A stretch of 64,000 nt of DNA from assembly GCA_963930655.1 (NCBI GenBank), contig OZ005619.1, positions 22,095,752-22,159,751 of the forward strand, in the 5' to 3' direction. The position numbers were made by a program, and so were the translations under genes. The notes under the pieces are model-generated. The model ran no database searches and had not been told where the DNA came from. It saw only the letters and a list, made by a program, of their open reading frames with translations. This document shows, one piece after another, positions 34,601 through 46,746 of the stretch. Position 1 is the first letter of the stretch; every line of letters begins with the position of its first letter. This stretch comes from Myrica gale (taxonomy: Eukaryota; Streptophyta; Magnoliopsida; Fagales; Myricaceae).

Positions 34601-37600
34601 ATGTGGCACGAGGCTAGGAGGTCGGAGAGGAAGGTCCACGACATGATGGACGCGGCCCGAAAGCGAGCGCAGAGACGAGCCGTGTTCTTAGCCAAACGGC
34701 GAGGCGATCCTCAGCAGTCGATCCAGGCCATTGGCGGTCGCTTCCGGGTGTACCGCGACGACGCCCTCTATCAAGCCACTCAGGACCAGCAAGGCCTGTA
34801 AGAATTCGTGTTTATGTATATGTCGGTTCTAACGGCCATGGGATAGAACATTTTTTTTGTTCGTGATGTAATTTGCAATGAACAACTAGATACTCCAATA
34901 GCCCTTTCTTCTGCGTTTGTAATGGCCGTAATACCAGCTTAATTAAGAATTTAGATTTTAAGACCATATAGAAGGCACGGATTTATGAGAATGAACCCGT
35001 CTCATTCTTTTCTTCACTACTGGAACGAGCCAACCCTTGCAGAAAGCATCCACGGTTTACATAGAATGAGAAGGATCTTCACGCTCTTCTTATACATAGA
35101 AACAGCACAGGCCAGACTGGATTCAGGCTCCATAGTATTTGTTTGCACTAGTTAAGATCAAGATTTTTGCTTCAAAAGAAGAAAACAAAGTAACCTTAAA
35201 GATGCAGGTATAGGAAAGAAAACTAGAAACATGGAATTTATCTGTCAACTGTCGGTATGATGTTAAGTTTATGTTTGACATAGACATAGAGAGGAAAAAA
35301 TAAAGAAAAGAAGAACAAAGATACACATTAACACCAGTTTCTATTTTGATGAAAGATCAGGATTGAATGGGAGACGTTCTGTTTTCCCTTTTCTGGCTTT
35401 AAGTTGTATCGTTCTTTTCGTTAATTATCCTTTAATTCCGTCATTTTAATTCAACTTGTCTACTCTAAATAGGATACCTTGGAATGGGAAACAAGATATT
35501 TTGATCGATAGGTACGTCCTTTCTCTTTTTCTTATTTTTTTAAAACGTAGCTTTACATTATTCTGCTCCACTTTTTCACCAATCAATTAAGATTAGGAGC
35601 TCAATTTCTTTATCCAGATTCGATGGTCGTGCCCATCTCGATTTCATTCGGGATTCTGGGTCCCGTCCATATCGGGCCCATGAAAAGTCAGAAGAAGAAG
35701 AAGAACTAGAAGAGTTTGTTAATTTTGAGCGTTATCGGGATTTAATTAAGCACCGCGTAGAGGATGTCGGTACTTTTTTTTATATTTTTCATGATGTCTT
35801 TAAATCTTACACATTTTGAATCTGTTTCTCTTTAGCCTTCTCTTATACATGACAAAGCAATACAAGATAAAGGTTACCCCCACCTTTGGAGTCAATCATA
35901 TGGCAAGGTTTTTTTATTGAATTTGTTTTACAAGTGGAACTTTGTACGTTAACAGTTACTGATGAGGAGGGTTTGCAACATGTAAACCAAGAGATTGAAG
36001 CAAAGGCTGTTGCTCCTTTTCTATCAGAAAGGTTTGTTGTTTCTTTCTATTTTATCCACTATTTTCTTCTCGGTTACTTCCTTCTCCGTATATATACCTA
36101 TTAAGTGACATCAGGATTGACAGTATATAACAAACTGTGAGATCAAGTTATAAAAAACGTTTTATTTTGAAAATTAACTATGTAGAATAGGTTTGTATTC
36201 CTGGGGTCTTAACAGTTTTGATTCCAAAGATGTGCTGACGTTGTGATTATCTAGAGTTTATAGAAGAAGCATTTGGCTTAATAAGCATGTGTTAACACGT
36301 TGGGAACATTAAGATTTCTCTGCTTTCAAGTTTTCAGGGAGTTTTAGAAAATGAGTTGGGCTAAAGACTACTTTCTTCAATGGTACTTCTTTGATGTTGT
36401 TATCTGAATTCAGACTTTGCCTTGCTGGGTCGGGACATCTGAATCATTTTTTAGGAGACCTGAATATTAAAATGAAAGCTGGATATCCTTGGTCCCTTGT
36501 AAAACCTCAACAAGGTCACATGGCTTAATTTCCTCCTTTTAGACTACCTGGACCTTTTTTTTTCCTTCTTGTTAGGTTAGCTTTTTCATCACTTTTTTTT
36601 ACTAGTGTGTATGTGCATGTGTGGGATTACATGTGATTTTATACTCTCTTATGTTTCATGTAGATCGCAGCCACAACCTCCTGCAAGCAAAGGTTCTTAT
36701 TCACAGGTGGGCTTTTCTTATGAAGGGGATGGGAAAGAGGAAGCCCAACTTTCTGATGATGATGACAATGAGGGCGATGATGACGAAGAGGATTTCAACA
36801 GTGATGATAGCTGTGATGAGGGGATGGATATTATAGCAAAAGAATTTGGTGTAAAAAGGTATGGATGGCTTGTTTACATGGATAAAAAGGCTAAGGAGGA
36901 AGAGAAAAGGCAAAAGGAAGTTATCAAAGGTGATCCTGCCATTGTAAGTTTGCTACAAGTCACAAGGGCTGGTTGAAGAAGTTCCATGTTTTATAATGTT
37001 TGACAATCATTCATTTCATATTCCCAGATCTAAAAGTTTGATTTTTGCAGAGGAAGCTGAGCCGTAAGGAAAGAAGGAAGGTTTCTCAAATAGAAAGGGA
37101 GAGAGAGAGAGAAGCTGAACGGGTAACTGGAACAAGAGTGCTCCACCATGATCCGTACCGGTAACTGAAGAGTTTTTCTTGTTTAAACATCAAGATGTCA
37201 CCCCCAAGGGTTTGGTGTGGTGGTAAGGCTTCGGCTTGGGTTCTAACATGTCCCAAGTTCGAGCCCCAACATCCCCATTATCGCCCTTGACTTATCTGCT
37301 CCCTGGGTTGTGGGGTCGGTCCAGTGGGCCGAGGTTTGTACTTCAGGGTTGGGCCAAAAAGGGTCTGGCTTTGGAGAATTTCCTCGTCATAAAAAAAAAA
37401 ACATCAAGATGTCAAGTTCTGCTTCTTATCTCCAAGGGTACAGATGATTATGTTTTTATGGTTATTGTGTTTTCTTTCTATAAATGCAGGGAATCTAGAA
37501 GAAGTCCAACTTATGAAGCTTATCCTCGTTCGAGGAGGTATGTTCTTGCAGTTCTTGTCGGAAAGTGTATCTCTGGTTTTCCTTTCTGTGAAGGTATCGT

Positions 37601-39514
37601 TTACATTCCTTTTTTTTTTGGTATCTATGATATCTGCAGGTCGAGATCAGGATCACGGTCATACTCCCCGTCATATTCAAGGCGTTATCCTCGCGGAGGG
37701 TATTCTGACGATGTTCACCGAAACAAACCAAAGAAACCTAAGATAGAATACATTACTGAATTTGGGGGCTCCTGTGATGGGGATGAGCCAAAACTTGAAC
37801 AATTTTCTCCACCACCATCTCCACCATCTCAGGCTGACATGTTGAACCGGTCGGCGCACTCGACCTTTAATTATTGAAAAGATAGATTGGACAATCTTTA
37901 CTCTGCTGCAGCTTATCCTCCATTTTGTTCTCTGAGGCAAACTTCTCTGGTTAGAATAGATCAGGCATAGGGTTGTCGACGTACCTGCTACAGGACTGGA
38001 GGACGCTTCCTTTTTGAAGCTTATTGTTTACCCTGAGCTGGACTCTTATAGAAAGCTTCTGACTTAAAATTAAACCAATTGATTTTTTCTTTTGTGCAGG
38101 CCATCATCTGGTCACATACTTGAGGCACTGCATGTTGATCATCTGGTGTATCTATCGAAAAGGAAAAGAGTGCTAAAGTTTTGAAACCAGCAGTAAGGTA
38201 ACCCATGGGTTCTTAAGATAAAATTTCTTTTGTTTTCGTTCTTTGGTATTGTTTTATGTAGCTCAAGTGGGTAAGCATGTCCACACGTGAAGTTTCACAA
38301 CTTTTTGCTGCCTTATGCTCATTGCATTTGCCACTGGCAAGTGCTGCTCCATTTTTGTTTTCCGAGATTAAGCTGTTTTTTTCCCCTTTATGAATTTATA
38401 AGTTTCGGTCTTGTAAACTTGTTCCCTTTCCTTTTTCACAGCACAACTTCAGCAATAGCAAAGTTAAGTAAGGCAAGTTTTTCTGCGGTGACATTGAAAC
38501 AACAACCGGGGGAGAAGAAGGAAACTCCTCAGGAACGACTTAAAAGGATTATGAGCAGGCAGCTGAACAAGCAAAGTATGACTTCGTGCACTAGCATTTC
38601 AGTTGTGTAGCAGTTATGTTGATCTATGTTCTCAAAACTTGGCAGAAATAGAAACCCTCCCCCTTCAATTTTTTTTTTCGTTTTTTTTATATATATTTTA
38701 CTATGTTCTTTGTACAAGAGGGAACTGGAGACTACTTGATTTATTGATGTTAGTGATTGCATAACATATTGTTTGCAGTTAAAAAAGATACTGCTGCTGA
38801 AATGGCTAAAAAACGAGAACAGAAGCGCCGGCGGCTTGAAAAACTTGCAGAAACAAATCGCTTGGGTCGATATAGGCATCGGAGCCGCAGCCGCAGCAGA
38901 AGCTACAGCCTTTCTCCTCCAAGGTAGTTCATAGTGAACGTGCATGTTGAACCTCTTTGTTTCATTTTACTTTATAATGCCTCTTAAGGAGCGTGTAGCA
39001 TAAAACACAAACTTTTCTCCTTATGTCAAACTTACCTCAGATTTTATTAGTACGGTGTAGATTAAATAACAAGATGTAGTTTTGGGGTTGATAAAGACGC
39101 CTGACATTGCAGTTTCTGGCTATGAAGGGGAATGCAAAATGTTATATTTCCAAAGTTTGTTTGAGGATTAGAAAGATGCTTTGCATGATTGATATGGCCC
39201 ACGCATATGCATGTATTGAAACAATCAAAAATTGCCATTACTGCAGAAGGCACCGGCGCAGTAGAAGTCCACTTAGTCCAAGTAGAAGCAGGAGTTCCCG
39301 AAGATATTATTCCCGTTCTCGTTCTCGTTCCCGGTCTCATTCTCGTTCTCGCTCTCCTTCCCGTACCCGGTCCCGTTCCCGCACTCACTCTCGTTCTCCA
39401 AGGTTACCACTATTTTCCTTTTCTTTTGGCAGACTTGATATATGCATGGAATTCCTGGAGACTGATTCAGGGAGCCAATATTGCAGGGTAAGAAGCCGCT
39501 CAAGGTATCGGTAG
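34601..39514 (+). CDS. CLASRP/SWAP-type SR-rich splicing protein, frameshifted in exon 9 (At4g36980-like)
   Basis: Thirteen exons: 34601-34797, 35473-35511, 35618-35769, 35956-36031, 36664-36943, 37051-37160, 37490-37537, 37640-37849, 38100-38197, 38442-38575, 38779-38923, 39247-39402, 39487-39514. The N-terminal domain (M-W-H-E-A-R-R-S-E-R-K, then I-D-R-F-D-G-R-A-H-L-D) is the suppressor-of-white-apricot N-terminal domain of CLK4-associating SR proteins. An acidic block follows, then K-I-E-Y-I-T-E-F-G-G, a charged helix and an RS domain. Splice phases hold throughout, yet the frame breaks inside exon 9: after L-H-V-D (about residue 384) the frame runs to TGA at 38182-38184. From 38139 the next frame carries the expected S-G-V-S-I-E-K-E-K-S and joins the later exons in phase. 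As written, the product is about 398 residues and lacks the RS domain. Sequencing error, a null allele or real truncation are all possible. Confidence 0.88.
37201..37398 (+). mobile_element. tRNA-derived SINE in CLASRP-like intron 6
   Basis: About 198 bp, flanked by a perfect 16-bp duplication (37185-37200 and 37399-37414, AAACATCAAGATGTCA) and ending in an A run. Near the 5' end TGGTGTGGTGGTAAGG fits a polymerase III A box. AGTTCGAGCCC about 35 bp further fits a B box. Structure and target-site duplication together define a SINE. It lies in the sense orientation of the host gene, clear of its splice sites. Confidence 0.92.
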
Positions 39515-42500
39515 ATATTCAGCGTGTAAAGGTGGCGTTCAGGGTATTTTTATTGCGTACGGTGTTTTGTATCCTCAGAATGTAACTAGTGGGCAGCACT
39601 GCCCAGGTGCTTGAACTATTGGCTCTTGTTGCTGTGAGAGAGATTTATATGATTACTTATTCGGTTGTTCTCTCTTCCCTTGTTGAACTCTGATTGATAG
39701 GTTTACTCGAATGTGTATATAGCATTATGAAAACGAATATTCTTAAAAAAAAAAATCATGTATATTACTTTGAAATTGAAAGTTTTTCCTGTCCGACTAG
39801 TCTTGCCAAACCTCCTGACCGTGTCTGTGAATTTTATTGAAGACCGTGCGACACTCATCAAAATATCCGTGTTCGAAATCTGTACAAAATGCATTAGCAG
39901 CAGTTATTCTTAAGGGGGTCCGGGATGCCAGTCTTAGCCAACAGTGAAGTAGTCGATCTTTGCAGCAGCAGAAAACAATCCTACTGCCATGTAGAAACCA
40001 TGTCCATAGACATCATCACAAGACTTGAGAAAAGAAGATACAGAGAAGTTGGTTCAGTGATTCAATGTGTCCAAACTGAACCTGCAGATCATGCTGTTAT
40101 TGGCTTCATGATCTATTATGAATAGTTGAACAAGTTCTTTGTGCTACCGGCATCTGCCACTAGTACTGGCAAAGTTTTGTCCTTTCTTCCACCTTAACTT
40201 TTCTGTTCTTGATATTTTTTCTAAAACGGTTGTCAGCTGTCAATATTTCCAATAAGAACAAAGATACTGTGCAAGGCTTTTTCAAAGTTATTGACTTTTT
40301 GGGTTAGCTTCCGAGTCCCTTTCTCTGTTCTTGTCTGCTGAAGCATCATCATAGTCAATTACTTGTTTATATTTGTCCAGAGCATGCCGGTCTGATAAGA
40401 TCTTCCGTTGAAAAAAAAAATCTTAAAATTTGTAGAAAGTTTTATAGTGGTATGAATACTTAGGTAGATTGGAATTTTATTAGTATGTAAAAAGTTGGTG
40501 AAGATTTTAAAGATTTATACAAATTATGTAGATAAAGATGATTTTGATGAAATTTTTTAATAACAAAGTATGGGAGTTATTAGTTTTACTGGTTTCTTGG
40601 CAATGAACCGTAATGTGAGGAACTGTTGATGAGCTGCATTCAACTTAATGGAAGAGGATGGGACATTTAATAATGTAGCAATAAGTGCCGTAGCCGTAAC
40701 TTTTAGGGAAACTAAATGCTACTGCTATTCAACTGGAACTAGACATGCCAGGGCCTGCGGCATCCTTGGACATACTAGAGCTCTAGAAACTCATTATCAT
40801 GTAGTGGAGCTTCAGTTAACAGTCAGTATGGAGCCTTATTTATGTAACATGTAGAACAGAGGGATGGTAGCCTCTAAAAGGAAAATAAATGAGAGAAAGA
40901 TTTACGATTGGAGATCTGTATGACCAATAGGGAAACAGCATGGTAAAGCTATATCTCAAACTATGCAGTATGCACCTCTCGCATGCTTTTCTTGAGTTTA
41001 TTTTGGCACAGTTGGGGTGCCCCTTCACTGATCTTTGGATAACTAGAGTCAGAGGATCTCTGTTTTGCAACAGAGATCCTTCAGCTTTTATTGAACATCC
41101 ACTATCACTAGTGGGGTTAATGGTGGCAGTCTGGCAAAGGGCGCTTCAATTGACTGGCACCTGCAATCTGGTTCAAACCCAGTTACGGATTACCAATGAA
41201 GTTTTTTTTTTTCCTGCGCCAATTTCCAGCGAAGTTGGTGGGCGCTTTTTGTGACTATTAGAGAACAGGGGAAACCGGGAAAGCAAGAACGTTACTGAGC
41301 TCATTTAACGACAAACGCAAAGACAATAGTATTGTGTATTAATGCTACTGTTCTCAAACTGATAGAATGCCTTGATTAATGTTGGTGGAAATCGCAGTGT
41401 TTTTCTAATTCTGGAAACAAGCACAAACGTTAAAGAAACCTTGTTGGAGACAGCCTGATTAGTGCTGGCGACTGTAGGCAGGGACAGCACTTGAACGGAC
41501 CAAGAAACAACTGTTTTACGACGTGATAGGGCGTGATTTTTTTTTTTCACTCCCTTTTTCCCCATCCTGTGAGGCCGTGAGACAAGATAATACGATATCC
41601 TTGTCAACCCACACATACAGAAAGCCATAATTATTTCCTAGATTCTGTTTGAGCTTAATTGACAACACATGTTTTCTCTCGATTCCCTCAGTTCCCATTC
41701 TGCCCATAGAGGCCTCAGAATCCATGAGCTGCCATTTGCTAGGATGTTGCAGATATCCTTCCATGCATGAGTGGTTGAGGTTCAAACAAGACCCTAAAGA
41801 GATGGAACTTCTAATAGAATCTGCAAAAATAGCTGCGTTTCAACGCCAAGTTGCTACAGATGCACCCTCCTTTAGGGGGCGTCCTTACTCCTTTTTATCT
41901 TTTTGTTACTCTTTGGCATCACTTGAAACGCAAGGGATTTGTTCTAGGTTCTTTTAAAGCAACATCCATCAAACTTACATCTAGAAACCTCCACTTTATT
42001 CCATCCTTATTGCACGCACGCATCTCATGTCTCAATGAAAGCGATGCTTCTCTCTCTCTCTCCCTCTTTCTCTCTCTCTCTACTTTAGCCTCATGTTCAC
42101 CTTTTACTTATACCTGCCTAAGCTACTTCTACTCAGAGAGAAAGAATCACATAAAAATATTGTGACCACCACACGAGGGGCCGCTGATCGACTTTAGGGA
42201 TCGCTTTAACTTCACAAGTGGGATACTAAACGTGTATGTGGTTGGAAGCTTAGCCAATTAGCAGGGAATAGAGTAGAGTGATGTGGTCCACCAGTATGGT
42301 CCTGGGTCACTAGCTTGATAATGGCTGTGGTTAGGCACATATATATATGTATTATTACTGTGGACCTTCTGATCTCTAATTAATTGAAATCACTTATGAG
42401 GAAGATTCCACGGTACGTGTAACTTGGCAAGTACCATCTAATTGGCCTCTGGTCTCACTAATCTCGAACTACATTTTTATAGTACAAATCTTTAGAAAAG

Positions 42501-44294
42501 AACCGCCAACAAATCGAATGCTTCTTTCTATCCTTTTGTTTTCTCAATAACCAAATCATGAAGCCCCTCTCCAACTTGCGTGTACACATTGAAGAAACGA
42601 ATCCGTGTCTTTCAAACTCTACATGCCTTAAGGCTTAAGCTTTACCAATCCAATATACCCACAAATTAATCTTAGCTAAACGCAGATATTTTTAAACAGA
42701 GGATTAAATACTAATACAAGGGAAGCGAAGCACATGGGCTGGTGTTTCCTTCTGGATATTTTATACAAACTTCAATCCAAGAACCGATATAATAGGATTA
42801 TAAGTAGGTTACGTCAGTACCCTACGAAATGATTTTATTCTTCTAAGCATGCTTTGTTTTTCAAAACTGCTTCTATATTTTATTATCATCATAATCATCT
42901 CTAATCAATTCAAAACTCTCTTCATTTTCTCCGTCGTAGTTCTCTGTCCTAGGCTCCTAGTAGTCTATCTTTGAGGCTATATTTTAGTTAAACTATGACC
43001 TTTTAGTTCCATCTCTCTCTCTCTCTCTCACACACACAACATCGTATTAACGTCACCTTTCGTTCATGCAAAAGTGTGAGTCAGAGAGTCAGAGGGAGGA
43101 TATTCATAAAAAAAATGGTGAACTTTAGAGCCTTTAACCTCTTTTTCCCCTTTTCTTTTGAGGATGTACTTGAGAGCAGTCCCCTTGACATATTTCGAAA
43201 TCAATAGCACCGACGATTAGCGGAAAGAGAGGAGCAATGAGGCAGAAGATTGAGTTCTCTGGTTCAGCTAGTCGCAACAAGAACAGAACTAAGTTGAGAC
43301 TAATCGTCCGATCTTGAATCCCAAGGAAGGGCCGACTGCCATCAAGTCTTTACATGTTCCAAAAAAAAAAAAAAGAGGTGGCCAGGAAAAGTAGGATGAA
43401 CTTTATAGGCCAATTCCCTTCCCACAAATTCAGTAGTGCTGGTCAATTCTGATTTCTCTAACTGGGAATTTGAGAACATAATACGATCTTACCAACTATA
43501 AAAGAAATAATGCATTTGTATGAACAAGTCATATTCATTCCTTTTCGTGAGCCGTTGGAAACTTCCTCTACCCATAATTGAAGACTGAAGCATACGTGTG
43601 TGTGCTTCTTTCAATTAGCAACCAACTGAATTTATTACGAAAACGTACATATCATAACAAAAGACCGACCCGAGAAGCAGTGGTCAACCGAGAAGCAGCC
43701 GTTAAATGTTCTATGTATTTCTTAGCTAGAAGAGAATACTCATAGAGTCTGCATTGCAATCTATTTTGGATAAGAATTTTGCCAAAGTTTGAGATTTTAT
43801 CTTAAAATGCCAAAGGAGTCGAGAATTTACGGGCATGGGTGATCTCTTTTCTGGTTTTAAGATCATCACCTCCAAGTTGGATCAACGGCTGGATGTCCAA
43901 AAGAAAAAACAACACAAGAGATCCCACGAGATACGTGGAGGCCCACTAAATCTTTACAAACTGCCAACGGAGTGCTACCATGTGCTTTCAATGTTAAAAA
44001 AAGGTGCTGACTGCTGAATTTTACCTCCGGCATTACATGGTACGCCTGCACATGCTGTGCCCTTTTCCTTGGCCACATTTTATGCCCTCTTTTCATTAAC
44101 TAATGCGTATATTTGCTTGAAATCTAATTTAGCTTGACTTTAATTTAACAAGTATGTTAGTCATATTTATTTATATTTTTTAAAAAGATCCTCCATAAAG
44201 AAATAACTTGATAAGAGGTAAGAGGTACTTACCAGTGCGGATCCCCCGTTTCCCTTGAATTGTTGTGGAGAAACAAAGAATTTGTCTTTCGATA

Positions 44295-44445
44295 AAGAGA
44301 AATGATTGTGGTTCTTCTGAAAATAATCAGACGGATCATGATTCATTTTAAAAGTGGGTCCTATACACCTACAGATCATGGACTGTCAGATTATTTTTCA
44401 GAAGAACATGAGAAGAACTCGATAAGAACTTCAATCATTTTCCAT
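44295..44445. mobile_element. hairpin MITE-like repeat
   Basis: Inverted arms GTTCTTCTGAAAATAATCAGA and the complement of GTTCTTCTGAAAAATAATCTGA enclose a short centre, with looser pairing outside (AAATGATTG). The right half is also found near 16757-16840 in the RCCR promoter (GAACTGTCAGATTA, GAAGAACGTGAGAAGAA), showing it is a dispersed family. Confidence 0.55.
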
Positions 44446-44780
44446 AGATAAAGGCAGAGACAAATAGAATCACGAAGAGATGACTATTTTCGAGGATAAA
44501 TTATACATTAAATTTTCCTTGCCTCTACTGTGCACGTGAGCACACCAATTCTTACCTAAAGTATGTGAGGTTTCAGCCCCAATTATGATTCAAGTCGAAA
44601 AAAAAAACTGTTGAGAATTAATTGGGGGTGGTGTAGATCCAACCTCCCAACCATCATCATCTGTGAGGAAACAACCTCGGGCAGTCCGTGAGTGTCATTC
44701 AAGGTTCTATAAAGAGAGTGGTTTTGCTTTCACGTTGATTTGATGCAACTTTTTTTTACTAGAAATCTCAATCTTTACGC

Positions 44781-45263
44781 TAGGGGTGAACAAAATCAGA
44801 CTGCAGACCGGACCGGACCGGACCGGTCCTTTTTCTTAAAATGCGGTCCGGTCCGGACCGGACCGGATAAATCCGGTTATCCGGTCCGGTTCGGTCCTCT
44901 TTAATAATAAATGCGGTCCGGACCGGACCGGACCGCATTTATTAAAAAAATAAAAAAATATATATTTTTAATACAAATTATAAACATAAAACGTTTAATT
45001 TTTATCTAAACTAAAACTTAACATTTTTATATACACTTCCCATTTGAAATTAACCTAAAAAAATTTTTGAAAAAATTTTAAAAAATAAAAAAATTGAAAA
45101 AAATTTAAAAAAATTAAAACCGGTCCGGATCACTTAAGTGGACCGGACCGCATTTAGTGAAACCGGACCGGACCACTTATAAGTGGTCCGGTCCAGTCCT
45201 ATATTATTTAAGGACCGCAATGCGGTCCGAAAAACCGGACCGCATTCCAGTTGTGCAGCCCTA
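44781..45263. mobile_element. non-autonomous hAT element, GGTCCGG family, copy 2
   Basis: 483 bp with a perfect 8-bp target-site duplication CTTTACGC (44773-44780, 45264-45271). Ends are TAGGGGTGAACAAAATC and the complement of TAGGGCTGCACAACTGG. Subterminal GGACCGG arrays and an AT-rich core nearly identical to copy 1 at 19895, with internal length changes in both. Not inside a gene. Confidence 0.93.
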
Positions 45264-46489
45264 CTTTACGCACTAACTTGAAACCAATTTGACACAGCTG
45301 AGAAATGTATTAACCGACATTTCGGTCAAACAATGTCTTCGTCATTTAATGTAAGAAATATTTTTTTATTGTAATATAAATTGAAAATAATAATAATAAT
45401 AGTAATAATTGAGAGTATGAAATTTCCCTTAAAATCATCTTAATACAAATTCATATCAAAATCATATGAAAAAAGCAAAAAAGTCTAATTAGGCAAATTC
45501 TTAGTCGCAGGAGCATTGGGGGCGTATCAATGATATGCCCTCTTTTCGGCCGAAAGGAACTGAGCTTGCAAAACCGACATGCTATTTATTGAGGTGGTAC
45601 TTTGGACGCTAATGACCAAGCCAAGTGTGCCCTCACCTTGAGGAAAACCTCCTCGGCAACCCCATTCTGACGACCAATAATTAATCGACCCAATTATCTT
45701 TAATCTTTCCCTAAAACAAAATAGAATGGGTAAAGGCAGAAAAAGTTAACGTTAGGGTACAACAACGTGCCATGATGATTGTTGTGTGCTTTGCTTTACA
45801 TCCCGCTGTCTAACAAACGCATGATTACGTAATGGGCCATACATTGCTCATACCAGGCACAAAAGGCATTAAGCTTGGTACTAAATAACTTACATGTTCG
45901 ATCGATTGATTGGATTTAGGAATTCTAGGACAAAATATCACTAACATCATATTTAGTTGGATTAATATCATTATCTGTAATTTCTTGCACGAATTATATA
46001 GTTTGATTTATTCGTTGTCTATATTATACAGTTCAATTCGGACAGAAAATTATAAATAATTTTATTCTTATTTTACTTATTAATCCTTTATTATCATCCT
46101 AAAGTTTATTAGAAGAATGCAGTTCTTTTATTTTAATCAGGTTTCAAATAAAAATTTCCCTTGTTACCGGTAGGATCCAGACGGTTTAAGGTGACGATAC
46201 TATATTGTAACTATATAATAAAAATAAAAATATACTTCCACTTGCTGGTTTGCCAAAATATGGTTGATTAAAGTGGCAGACTGACGACAAGCTCGCTATC
46301 ACCGTGCTTTTCTACCACGAAAGAGCCGTTGCTCAACGACTTTTACAATAATTAAATTGCAATATAGTGAAATATTAACTTTATTAGTCATTATGGCTAA
46401 TTACAAGGGTATTCAAGGAAACTCAGAAGAACGTTTCCAATGTCCAAAATCTCAGAGTGGGCTCCACTCTTCTACCAGCTATAAATATC

Positions 46490-46497
46490 CCAAGCCC
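46490..46497 (+). promoter_or_regulatory. TATA box of the At3g50340-like gene
   Basis: TATAAATA, 250 bp above the start codon at 46747. The sequence after it is pyrimidine-rich, as in a plant leader. A short ATG at 46457 lies upstream of the TATA box and is not expected in the transcript. Confidence 0.55.
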
Positions 46498-46746
46498 GAC
46501 GAGTCATCTACTTAAAAGGATCCTCCCTGCAGTGCGCCCCTCCTTGAATTATTCGGTCAGTTTCCTTTCCAAGCCAAAGTCCTTCCCCGGAAAGCCTTCG
46601 CTCCCCCCTTCTTTTTACCTGTTTCCACTTCACAGTTCACACACGCTCAAATTAGCTCCCTTAAGAAACTGAACCAAAAGCTTCGCAGAATTCCCGGCAG
46701 TAAAAGAAGTAGTAGAGAGGGAAAAAAAAATCCCTGCTGAACGACA

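Larger units (their letters stand above)
39515..46440. other. 6.9-kb region without a recognised gene
   Basis: Starts with the 3' UTR of the CLASRP-like gene. It contains TC and CT microsatellites (near 42047 and 43014), a hairpin MITE (44295), a hAT element (44781) and otherwise unique AT-rich DNA. The ORF at 41649-41957 (+) has an amphipathic middle (H-E-W-L-R-F-K-Q-D-P-K-E-M-E-L-L) but no recognised family. Confidence 0.5.

Noticed and set aside
40940..41254. 104-codon plus-strand ORF
   Set aside because: Overlapped by ORFs on the other strand and lacks any family feature.
41649..41957. 102-codon ORF with a helical, charged middle
   Set aside because: No family recognised and no splice partners; probably chance, though a gene relic is possible.
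43808..43818. TGCCAAAGGAG resembling the 5' half of miR399
   Set aside because: Only 11 bases match and no complementary arm forming a precursor hairpin is found within 150 bp.
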